Of a stretch of 64,000 nucleotides of DNA, positions 44,231 through 56,400 are shown piece by piece; position 1 is the first letter of the stretch, and every line of letters begins with the position of its first letter. Below the pieces are notes generated by a model. That model saw only the letters and a program-made list of their open reading frames with translations. It was not told where the DNA came from and made no database searches. Source of the stretch: Argopecten irradians (Eukaryota > Mollusca > Bivalvia > Pectinida > Pectinidae); contig NC_091145.1 of assembly GCF_041381155.1 (NCBI RefSeq), positions 42,745,697 through 42,809,696 of the forward strand, in the 5' to 3' direction. A program made the position numbers and the translations under genes.

Positions 44231-47222
44231 CTTTCCCTCTACTCTATGTAATCAGGGTTAGCGAACTAAGGAATCGCACATCCCACACAGGGGAACCATG
44301 CATGATGCGATAGCAAGGGGCGATAATCTAAATTTGACCCTAACAGAACGTCTTAAACAGAAAACAATCGGATGATAATAAAAAGCGAAAATGGCGGCAC
44401 AAATCAGCCACCATATAATAAACATTTCCATCCGACTACAAACTTAGTGCTATGTACTCACTTTAATATCCTGGCTCCCTCTACGTTGGTGGTTGTCATG
44501 GTTACTTTGATGTTTGTTGTTGTTACTGTTACTGCTGCTGTGGCTGGGACCTGGAGGAAAAAATAGGAGACTTCAGATGACACGTTATTTTAATTACCCA
44601 AGGTTAAATATCATACATAACAACAAGAGAACACTCGTTTTATACTCATAGCAATAGATGATACTATATGGTATAGGATCTAAAGCATTCCTATGGTAGA
44701 TTCCTATGAGAAAGTTGAATTTGAATCAGGCCAACGGGATATACAATGTACGTTACGTATTCGAAAGGTTTTGGATAACTTTAACACCATTCAAAAGAAC
44801 AAATATAACAATCGCAGGAATAGGCGAATGAAAACATCCGAATACCATGACATTATCGAGACGTAATGAATTATCGTACCTACAGACATAAAGCCTATAT
44901 ATAATGTAACATTACATAACTAATATAAGTAACATCTCCACATCAATCAGCCCTGGGAGACATAAAGCCTATATATAATGTAACATCTCCACATCAATCA
45001 CCCCTGGGGGAGTTGGGAAGGGGGGAGTCTTTAAGACAATGGGCCTTAACTCTTTTGTTACCTTGGAAGTAAAACGGGAGCATGAAGTTGGTGGCCAGTT
45101 CCTAATGCTTCCCTACAAAACCTATGTAACCCAAACAGGCTGTCTCTGACACAAGTTGTAAACATGACCGTATCACTGTTATTGAATCATCTAATGACTA
45201 TCACAGACTCACACGACCATTCGGCTCCATGTCTACGTACAACGTTTGATACCATACATTAAACGGGGAGAAACCTTATGAACATTTAGTCTCATTCCTA
45301 TTAATTCCTATTAAGCTCATATCGGTTCAGTTTCTTTTAGCTCATCAGCCTAGTTGTCATTCATGAAAGCAGGTCCCATGTATAAGATTCCAATATAATT
45401 CTTTTATTTGCTAAGATAAGAAGCATACCTGACAGATAACGTCAGAGCGCCGCTCCTACAGATTCGCCAACCCTCCTATTGTAAAGTAATAGCTATAGCT
45501 ATTCCCTCGTCTTGTCATCTATATGTAGCTGATCTGTCAGAAGCTCTACATCTACTTTGGCAACACATTAACGATATTAATACTGGTAGTTACAAAGGTG
45601 TCATAGTGATGGGGTGCATTCGTTACCAACGTATCACGGTCTGATGGCTGATAATGGCACTAATATTGCCAAATATGGAATGAATTAATTCTTCACTACA
45701 ATATGAAAGATTCGATAAAAAGATAATTCGAACTCATTATACATCTCTGCAATGTTTTACCGAAAACAAAACTCGTAGGACAGCTAACCTCTTCAGTTGA
45801 AGATAACAAAAAGAGCGACGCCCGACTTGAAAGCCACACAGTCAATCATGATCACAGTGTACCATTATTCGATTCTTAAGATATACATCAAAGAATATTT
45901 ACAGTCAGTGGTGAATTGATAGTATAAACCCCGTTGATTTCAACCAAAGGCTACTCAACTTTATTTCTCGATAGATTGAGTATGTCACGCGCAATTTGGA
46001 GCCGCGCGGATGAATTTATGGTGGTCCAATTCAGAAACTTTTGGTGTTTTCAGTACCGAACGTACGTTCGATGAACATGTAAGCTTACATGTATCAAAAT
46101 AGGTTTGAACAAATATACATGTACGTGTGTAAATACAAATGTAGAAAAGTTACATTGTTTATGTTACTACCGTACCTCTTTGAGCAATGCTTCCGTGCGT
46201 ATGATAAATAAACAATGTTGTACAATGTACAGTTTTGCACATTCCGATGACGTCGCAATGTTTACATGTTGTGTGTCGGTGAGTCTGTGTTGTTCGCTAC
46301 AACATGTAGCCTAGATCTACATCCTATTTGTATTTTTAACATCTTTGGTTGTACGCGAATGGATAAGATATGTAAGGACATCATCAGTCTCTCTATCTAT
46401 CTATCTATCCTAGCACGACAATGCATTTTTGTTCATCTCGGGGGACAGACAAGTCCTGTACGTTATCTACTGTGAATCGGCGAGAGTAGGCCTTACAATG
46501 TACGTTTGGGTGTTTCGAAATATCAATGAAACGGAATCCTACAATTGTAGCTTTACAATACTTGTAATAGATATCTCTAATATTTATTGAAGTGTTTGAA
46601 ACAACAATATAAATATATAAGCTAACATTTTGAGAGCGGTAAACGTTTACAGTAGTGGGCCTACCTGTGTTTGTACATGTTCCTCGAAACGACGTCCGAT
46701 ACATTCGAATCTCCAAAATCCGGAAATAATGACATGGAACTATGTAAACATCCATATTTTCAAGAAATTTCAAACGTGAACTGATTAAGTAGAACTCAAG
46801 TGATCACAAAATTGAAGAAACTCTCTGTTTGTCACACTTCCTTGACACAGGCGGTTTGAATCGGACGCCGCGTCACAACTACGTTAAATATCCTGCCACG
46901 TTATGAATTGTGTAAGCGTGTGTAATCATACGAAGCAAAAGATTAAAACCAAACTGCTTTGCATCATGGTGTTTTTAACAACAGGTAAATAAAACGATTT
47001 ATAGGCCATACCGGGAAAACCCCAGATATATGCTTCATCAGACGGAACTCATTTTATTTGTATGTTCATTGATAAATTGGCGGGAATTTCCGCCACTTCG
47101 AGTGGCTGTTCCAAATGCCTGTCGGAACCAAACGATATAATTCAATTTTAGTCTTATAAATGCCACAAACACTATTAAGGGTAAATTTTGAGCTATGAAA
47201 ATAATAGTTAAGACTGTAAATA
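44231..47222. other. Mostly unique spacer between two large arrays
   Basis: AT-rich. It holds a ~70-bp duplicated segment around 44886-45005 ('cataaagcctatatataatg' twice), a short (TCTA)n run at ~46391, and the candidate exon listed separately. No other supported gene. Confidence 0.45.
44462..44550 (-). CDS. Candidate internal exon, unrecognised
   Basis: On the minus strand an excellent acceptor (attttttcctccag) precedes 89 bp ending in AAA|GTGAGT. Two frames are open: one is Ser/Asn/His-rich (PSHSSSNSNNNKHQ...), the other Val/Thr-rich. A second donor-like end (ACACAG|GTAATT after 47388, preceded by YLILRLEATEDT in one frame) lies upstream on the same strand. A minus-strand gene with arrays in its introns is possible but unproven. 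Confidence 0.3.
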
Positions 47223-47366
47223 TAAGGATTAAAGTCTCTTTCTGGTGGTTCTATCGAAGGATAAAGTTGAGTAGGGTATCGATATTTGTTTCATGGACCG
47301 CGAATATCGATACCCTACTCAACTTTATCCTTCGATAGAACCACCAGAAAGAGACTTTAATCCTTA
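47223..47366. repeat. Perfect 64-bp inverted repeat with 16-bp loop
   Basis: 47223-47286 is the exact reverse complement of 47303-47366 by hand comparison; the arm starts 'taaggattaaagtctctttc'. It would form a long hairpin. No coding frame. Confidence 0.9.
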
Positions 47367-47433
47367 AACCAATTCAACTGAAATTACCTGTGTCTTCTGT
47401 TGCCTCCAGTCTCAGTATGAGATAGTCCAGAGT

Positions 47434-47476
47434 TGGATATAACGTCAGTAATAGTAACCCCTGCAGTATCGAGGAT
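47434..47476. repeat. Orphan unit of the 38-bp family
   Basis: 'ggatataacgtcagtaatag' plus 'taacccctgcagtatcgagg' matches the 38-bp unit of the 40-44 kb array with several changes. It abuts the first 42-bp unit. Confidence 0.75.
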
Positions 47477-50400
47477 GGTGTATTACTATATGTGTCGATG
47501 TAGCTAGCGCCGATTTGGTAGTGTATTACTAGATGTGTCGATGTAGCTAGCGCCCCTTGGTTAATGTATTACTAGATGTGTCGATGTAGCTAGCGTCCCT
47601 TGGTAGTGTATTACTAGATGTGTCGATGTAGCTAGCGTCCCTTGGTAGTGTATTACTAGATGTGTCGATGTAGCTAGCGTCCCTTGGTAGTGTATTACTA
47701 GATGTGTCGATGTAGCTAGCGTCCCTTGGTAGTGTATTACTAGATGTGTCGATGTAGCTAGCACCCCTTGGTAGTGTATTACTAGATGTGTCGATGTAGC
47801 TAGCGCCCTTGGTAGTGTATTACTAGATGTGTCGATGTAGCTAGCGTCCCTTGGTTAGTGTATTACTAGATGTGTCGATGTAGCTAGCGCCCCTTGGTAG
47901 TGTATTACTAGATGTGTCGATGTAGCTAGCGTCCCTTGGTAGTGTATTACTAGATGTGGCGATGTAGCTAGCGTCCCTTGGTAGTGTATTACTATATGTG
48001 TCGATGTAGCTAGCGACCCTTGGTAGTGTATTACTATATGTGTCGATGTAGCTAGCGTCCCTTGGTAGTGTATTACTAGATGTGTCGATGTAGCTAGCGT
48101 CCCTTGGTAGTGTATTACTAGATGTGTCGATGTAGCTAGCGTCCCTTGGTAGTGTATTACTAGATGTGTCGATGTAGCTAGCGCCCCTTGGTAGTGTATT
48201 ACTAGATGAGTCGATGTAGCTAGCGTCCCTTGGTAGTGTATTACTAGATGTGTCGATGTAGCTAGCGTCCCTTGGTTATGTATTACTAGATGTGTCGATG
48301 TAGCTAGCGCCCCTTGGTAATGTATTACTAGATGTGTCGATGTAGCTAGCGTCCCTTGGTTAGTGTATTACTAGATGTGGCGATGTAGCTAGCGTCCCTT
48401 GGTAGTGTATTACTAGATGTGTCGATGTAGCTAGCGTCCCTTGGTAGTGTATTACTAGATGTGTCGATGTAGCTAGCGCCCCTTGGTAGTGTATTACTAG
48501 ATGTGTCGATGTAGCTAGCGTCCCTTGGTAGTGTATTACTAGATGTGTCGATGTAGCTAGCGTCCCTTGGTAGTGTATTACTAGATGTGTCGATGTAGCT
48601 AGCGTCCCTTGGTAGTGTATTACTAGATGTGTCGATGTAGCTAGCGTCCCTTGGTAGTGTATTACTAGATGTGTCGATGTAGCTAGCGTCCCTTGGTAGT
48701 GTATTACTAGATGTGTCGATGTAGCTAGCGTCCCTTGGTAGTGTATTACTAGATGTGTCGATGTAGCTAGCGTCCCTTGGTAGTGTATTACTAGATGAGT
48801 CGATGTAGCTAGTAGCGTCCCTTGGTAGTGTATTACTAGATGTGTCGATGTAGCTAGCGTCCCTTGGTAGTGTATTACTAGATGTGTCGATGTAGCTAGC
48901 GTCCCTTGGTAGTGTATTACTAGATGTGTCGATGTAGCTAGCGTCCCTTGGTAGTGTATTACTAGATGTGTCGATGTAGCTAGCGTCCCTTGGTAGTGTA
49001 TTACTAGATGTGTCGATGTAGCTAGCGCCCCTTGGTAATGTATTACTAGATGTGTCGATGTAGCTAGCGTCCCTTGGTAGTGTATTACTAGATGAGTCGA
49101 TGTAGCTAGCGCCCCTTGGTAGTGTATTACTAGATAAGTCGATGTAGCTAGCGTCCCTTGGTAGTGTATTACTAGATGAGTCGATGTAGCTAGCGTCCCT
49201 TGATAGTGTATTACTAGATGTGTCGATGTAGCTAGCGTCCCTTGGTAGTGTATTACTAGATGTGTCGATGTAGCTAGCGTCCCTTGGTAGTGTATTACTA
49301 GATGTGTCGATGTAGCTAGCGTCCCTTGGTAGTGTATTACTAGATGTGTCGATGTAGCTAGCGTCCCTTGGTAGTGTATTACTAGATGTGTCGATGTAGC
49401 TAGCGTCCCTTGGTAGTGTATTACTAGATGTGTCGATGTAGCTAGCGTCCCTTGGTAGTGTATTACTAGATGTGTCGATGTAGCTAGCGTCCCTTGGTAG
49501 TGTATTACTAGATGTGTCGATGTAGCTAGCGTCCCTTGGTAGTGTATTACTAGATGTGTCGATGTAGCTAGCGTCCCTTGGTAGTGTATTACTAGATGTG
49601 TCGATGTAGCTAGCGTCCCTTGGTAGTGTATTACTAGATGTGGCGATGTAGCTAGCGTCCCTTGGTAGTGTATTACTAGATGAGGCGATGTAGCTAGCGC
49701 TCCTTGATAGTGTATTACTAGATGTGTCGATGTAGCTAGCGCCCCTTGGTAGTGTATTACTAGATGTGTCGATGTAGCTAGCGTCCCTTGGTAGTGTATT
49801 ACTAGATGTGTCGATGTAGCTAGCGTCCCTTGGTAGTGTATTACTAGATGTGTCGATGTAGCTAGCGTCCCTTGGTAGTGTATTACTAGATGTGTCGATG
49901 TAGCTAGCGCCCCTTGGTAGTGTATTACTAGATGTGTCGATGTAGCTAGCGTCCCTTGGTATGTATTACTGTATTACTAGATGAGTCGATGTAGCTAGCG
50001 TCCCTTGGTAGTGTATTACTAGATGTGTCGATGTAGCTAGCGTCCCTTGGTAGTGTATTACTAGATGAGTCGATGTAGCTAGCGTCCCTTGGTAGTGTAT
50101 TACTAGATGTGTCGATGTAGCTAGCGTCCCTTGGTAGTGTATTACTAGATGTGTCGATGTAGCTAGCGTCCCTTGGTAGTGTATTACTAGATGAGTCGAT
50201 GTAGCTAGCGTCCCTTGGTAGTGTATTACTAGATGAGTCGATGTAGCTAGCGTCCCTTGGTAGTGTATTACTAGATGTGTCGATGTAGCTAGCGTCCCTT
50301 GGTAGTGTATTACTAGATGTGTCGATGTAGCTAGCGTCCCTTGGTAGTGTATTACTAGATGTGTCGATGTAGCTAGCGCCCTTGGTAGTGTATTACTAGA

Positions 50401-53400
50401 TGTGTCGATGTAGCTAGCGTCCCTTGGTAGTGTATAACTAGATGTGTCGATGTAGCTAGCGTCCCTTGGTAGTGTATTACTAGTTTTGTCGTTGTAGCTA
50501 GCGTCCCTTGGTAGTGTATTACTAGATGTGTCGATGTAGCTAGCGTCCCTTGGTAGTGTATTACTAGATGTGTCGATGTAGCTAGCGTCCCTTGGTAGTG
50601 TATTACTAGATGTGTCGATGTAGCTAGCGCCCTTGGTAGTGTATTACTAGATGTGTCGATGTAGCTAGCGTCCCTTGGTAGTGTATTACTAGATGTGTCG
50701 ATGTAGCTAGCGTCCCTTGGTAGTGTATTACTAGATGTGTCGATGTAGCTAGCGTCCCTTGGTAGTGTATTACTAGATGTGTCGATGTAGCTAGCGTCCC
50801 TTGGTAGTGTATTACTAGATGTGTCGATGTAGCTAGCGTCCCTTGGTAGTGTATTACTAGATGTGTCGATGTAGCTAGCGTCCCTTGGTAGTGTATTACT
50901 AGATGTGTCGATGTAGCTAGCGTCCCTTGGTAGTGTATTACTAGATGTGTCGATGTAGCTAGCGTCCCTTGGTAGTGTATTACTAGATGTGTCGATGTAG
51001 CTAGCGTCCCTTGGTAGTGTATTACTAGATGTGTCGATGTAGCTAGCGTCCCTTGGTAGTGTATTACTAGATGAGTCGATGTAGCTAGCGTCCCTTGGTA
51101 GTGTATTACTAGATGTGTCGATGTAGCTAGCGTCCCTTGGTAGTGTATTACTAGATGTGTCGATGTAGCTAGCGTCCCTTGGTAGTGTATTACTAGATGT
51201 GTCGATGTAGCTAGCGCCCTTGGTAGTGTATTACTAGATGTGTCGATGTAGCTAGCGTCCCTTGGTAGTGTATTACTAGATAAGTCGATGTAGCTAGCGT
51301 CCCTTGGTAGTGTATTACTAAATGAGTCGATGTAGCTAGCGTCCCTTGGTAGTGTATTACTAGATGTGTCGATGTAGCTAGCGTCCCTTGGTAGTGTATT
51401 ACTAGATGTGTCGATGTAGCTAGCGTCCCTTGGTAGTGTATTACTAGATGTGTCGATGTAGCTAGCGTCCCTTGGTAGTGTATTACTAGATGTGTCGATG
51501 TAGCTAGCGTCCCTTGGTAGTGTATTACTAGATGTGTCGATGTAGCTAGCGTCCCTTGGTAGTGTATTACTAGATGTGTCGATGTAGCTAGCGTCCCTTG
51601 GTAGTGTATTACTAGATGTGTCGATGTAGCTAGCGTCCCTTGGTAGTGTATTACTAGATGTGTCGATGTAGCTAGCGTCCCTTGGTAGTGTATTACTAGA
51701 TGTGTCGATGTAGCTAGCGTCCCTTGGTAGTGTATTACTAGATGTGTCGATGTAGCTAGCGTCCCTTGGTAGTGTATTACTAGATGAGTCGATGTAGCTA
51801 GCGTCCCTTGGTAGTGTATTACTAGATGTGTCGATGTAGCTAGCGTCCCTTGGTAGTGTATTACTAGATGTGTCGATGTAGCTAGCGTCCCTTGGTAGTG
51901 TATTACTAGATGTGTCGATGTAGCTAGCGTCCCTTGGTAGTGTATTACTAGATGTGTCGATGTAGCTAGCGTCCCTTGGTAGTGTATTACTAGATGTGTC
52001 GATGTAGCTAGCGTAGCCCTTGGTAGTGTATTACTAGATGTGTCGATGTAGCTAGCGCGCCCTTGGTAGTGTATTACTAGATGTGTCGATGTAGCTAGCG
52101 TCCCTTGGTAGTGTATTACTAGTTTTGTCGTTGTAGCTAGCGTCCCTTGGTAGTGTATTACTAGATGTGTCGATGTAGCTAGCGCCCCTTTGTAGTGTAT
52201 TACTAGATGAGTCGATGTAGCTAGCGTCCCTTGGTAGTGTATTACTAGATGTGTCGATGTAGCTAGCGTCCCTTGGTAGTGTATTACTAGATGTGTCGAT
52301 GTAGCTAGCGTCCCTTGGTAGTGTATTACTAGATGTGTCGATGTAGCTAGCGTCCCTTGGTAGTGTATTACTAGATGTGTCGATGTAGCTAGCGTCCCTT
52401 GGTAGTGTATTACTAGATGTGTCGATGTAGCTAGCGTCCCTTGGTAGTGTATTACTAGATGTGTCGATGTAGCTAGCGTCCCTTGGTAGTGTATTACTAG
52501 ATGTGTCGATGTAGCTAGCGTCCCTTGGTAGTGTATTACTAGATGTGTCGATGTAGCTAGCGTCCCTTGGTAGTGTATTACTAGATGTGTCGATGTAGCT
52601 AGCGTCCCTTGGTAGTGTATTACTAGATGTGTCGATGTAGCTAGCGTCCCTTGGTAGTGTATTACTAGATGTGTCGATGTAGCTAGCGTCCCTTGGTAGT
52701 GTATTACTAGATGTGTCGATGTAGCTAGCGTCCCTTGGTAGTGTATTACTAGATGTGTCGATGTAGCTAGCGTCCCTTGGTTAATGTATTACTAGATGTG
52801 TCGATGTAGCTAGCGCACCTTGTTAGTGTATTACCAGATGTGTAGATGTAGCTAGCTAGCGCCCCGTTGTAGTGTATTACTAGATGTGGCGATGTAGCTA
52901 GCGCTCCTTGGTAGTGTATTACTAGATGTGTCGATGTAGCTAGCGTCCCTTGGTAGTGTATTACTAGATGTGTCGATGTAGCTAGCGTCCCTTGGTAGTG
53001 TATTACTAGATGAGTCGATGTAGCTAGCGTCCCTTGGTAGTGTATTACTAGATGTGTCGATGTAGCTAGCGTCCCTTGGTAGTGTATTACTAGATGTGTC
53101 GATGTAGCTAGCGTCCCTTGGTAGTGTATTACTAGATGTGTCGATGTAGCTAGCGTCCCTTGGTAGTGTATTACTAGATGTTCGATGTAGCTAGCGTCCC
53201 TTGGTAGTGTATTACTAGATGTGTCGATGTAGCTAGCGTCCCTTGGTAGTGTATTCTAGATGTGTCGATGTAGCTAGCGTCCCTTGGTAGTGTATTACTA
53301 GATGTGTCGATGTAGCTAGCGCCCCTTGGTAGTGTATTACTAGATGTGTCGATGTAGCTAGCGTCCCTTGGTAGTGTATTACTAGATGTGTCGATGTAGC

Positions 53401-56400
53401 TAGCGTCCCTTGGTAGTGTATTACTAGATGTGTCGATGTAGCTAGCGTCCCTTGGTAGTGTATTACTAGATGTGTCGATGTAGCTAGCGCCCCTTGGTAG
53501 TGTATTACTAGATGTGTCGATGTAGCTAGCGTCCCTTGGTAGTGTATTACTAGATGTGTCGATGTAGCTAGCGTCCCTTGGTAGTGTATTACTAGATGTG
53601 TCGATGTAGCTAGCGTCCCTTGGTAGTGTATTACTAGATGTGTCGATGTAGCTAGCGTCCCTTGGTAGTGTATTACTAGATGTGTCGATGTAGCTAGCGT
53701 CCCTTGGTAGTGTATTACTAGATGTGTCGATGTAGCTAGCGTCCCTTGGTAGTGTATTACTAGATGTGTCGATGTAGCTAGCGTCCCTTGGTAATGTATT
53801 ACTAGATGTGTCGATGTAGCTAGCACCCCTTGGTAGTGTATTACTAGATGTGTCGATGTAGCTAGCGCCCTTGGTAGTGTATTACTAGATGTGTCGATGT
53901 AGCTAGCGTCCCTTGGTAGTGTATTACTAGATGTGTCGATGTAGCTAGCGTCCCTTGGTTATGTATTACTAGATGTGTCGATGTAGCTAGCGTCCCTTGG
54001 TAGTGTATTACTAGATGTGTCGATGTAGCTAGCGTCCCTTGGTAGTGTATTACTAGATGTGTCGATGTAGCTAGCGTCCCTTGGTAGTGTATTACTAGAT
54101 GTGTCGATGTAGCTAGCGTCCCTTGGTAGTGTATTACTAGATGTGTCGATGTAGCTAGCGTCCCTTGTTAGTGTATTACTAGATGAGTCGATGTAGCTAG
54201 CGCCCCTTGGTAGTGTATTACTAGATGTGTCGATGTAGCTAGCGTCCCTTGGTAGTGTATTACTAGATGTGTCGATGTAGCTAGCGTCCCTTGGTAGTGT
54301 ATTACTAGATGTGTCGATGTAGCTAGCGTCCCTTGGTAGTGTATTACTAGATGTGTCGATGTAGCTAGCGCCCCTTGGTAGTGTATTACTAGATGTGTCG
54401 ATGTAGCTAGCGTCCCTGTAGTTATACTAGATGGTCGATGTAGCTAGCGTCCCTTGGTAGTGTATTACTAGATGTGTCGATGTAGCTAGCGTCCCTTGGT
54501 AGTGTATTACTAGATGTGTCGATGTAGCTAGCGTCCCTTGGTAGTGTATTACTAGATGTGTCGATGTAGCTAGCGTCCCTTGGTAGTGTATTACTAGATG
54601 TGTCGATGTAGCTAGCGTCCCTTGGTAGTGTATTACTAGATGTGTCGATGTAGCTAGCGCCCTTGGTAGTGTATTACTAGATGTGTCGATGTAGCTAGCG
54701 TCCCTTGGCCTAGTGTATTACTAGATGTGTCGATGTAGCTAGCGTCCCTTGGTAGTGTATTACTAGATGTGTCGATGTAGCTAGCGTCCCTTGGTAGTGT
54801 ATTACTAGATGTGTCGATGTAGCTAGCGTCCCTTGGTAGTGTATTACTAGATGTGTCGATGTAGCTAGCGTCCCTTGGTAGTGTATTACTAGATGTGTCG
54901 ATGTAGCTAGCGTCCCTTGGTAGTGTATTACTAGATGTGTCGATGTAGCTAGCGTCCCTTGGTAGTGTATTACTAGATGTGTCGATGTAGCTAGCGTCCC
55001 TTGGTAGTGTATTACTAGATGTGTCGATGTAGCTAGCGTCCCTTGGTAGTGTATTACTAGATGTGTCGATGTAGCTAGCGTCCCTTGGTAGTGTATTACT
55101 AGATGTGTCGATGTAGCTAGCGTCCCTTGGTAGTGTATTACTAGATGTGTCGATGTAGCTAGCGTCCCTTGGTAGTGTATTACTAGATGTGTCGATGTAG
55201 CTAGCGTCCCTTGGTAGTGTATTACTAGATGTGTCGATGTAGCTAGCGTCCCTTGGTAGTGTATTACTAGATGTGTCGATGTAGCTAGCGTCCCTTGGTA
55301 GTGTATTACTAGATGTGTCGATGTAGCTAGCGTCCCTTGGTAGTGTATTACTAGATGTGTCGATGTAGCTAGCGTCCCTTGGTAGTGTATTACTAGATGT
55401 GTCGATGTAGCTAGCGTCCCTTGGTAGTGTATTACTAGATGTGTCGATGTAGCTAGCGTCCCTTGGTAGTGTATTACTAGATGTGTCGATGTAGCTAGCG
55501 TCCCTTGGTAGTGTATTACTAGATGTGTCGATGTAGCTAGCGCCCCTTGGTAGTGTATTACTAGATGTGTCGATGTAGCTAGCGTCCCTTGGTAGTGTAT
55601 TACTAGATGTGTCGATGTAGCTAGCGTCCCTTGGTAGTGTATTACTAGATGTGTCGATGTAGCTAGCGTCCCTTGGTAGTGTATTACTAGATGTGTCGAT
55701 GTAGCTAGCGTCCCTTGGTAGTGTATTACTAGATGTGTCGATGTAGCTAGCGTCCCTTGGTAGTGTATTACTAGATGTGTCGATGTAGCTAGCGTCCCTT
55801 GGTAGTGTATTACTAGATGTGGCGATGTAGCTAGCGTCCCTTGGTAGTGTATTACTAGATGTGTCGATGTAGCTAGCGTCCCTTGGTAGTGTATTACTAG
55901 ATGTGTCGATGTAGCTAGCGTCCCTTGGTAGTGTATTACTAGATGTGTCGATGTAGCTAGCGTCCCTTGGTAGTGTATTACTAGATGTGTCGATGTAGCT
56001 AGCGTCCCTTGGGTAGTGTATTACTAGATGTGTCGATGTAGCTAGCGTCCCTTGGTAGTGTATTACTAGATGTGTCGATGTAGCTAGCGCCCCTTGGTAG
56101 TGTATTACTAGATGTGTCGATGTAGCTAGCGTCCCTTGGTAGTGTATTACTAGATGTGTCGATGTAGCTAGCGTCCCTTGGTAGTGTATTACTAGATGAT
56201 GTGTCGATGTAGCTAGCGTCCCTTGGTAGTGTATTACTAGATGTGTCGATGTAGCTAGCGTCCCTTGGTAGTGTATTACTAGATGTGTCGATGTAGCTAG
56301 CGTCCCTTGGTAGTGTATTACTAGATGTGTCGATGTAGCTAGCGTCCCTTGGTTAGTGTATTACTAGATGTGTCGATGTAGCTAGCGCCCTTGGTAGTGT

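Noticed and set aside
53233..53826. 197-codon minus-strand frame LATSTHLVIHYQGT repeats
   Set aside because: A product of a 42-bp unit divisible by three; no flanking exon or domain.
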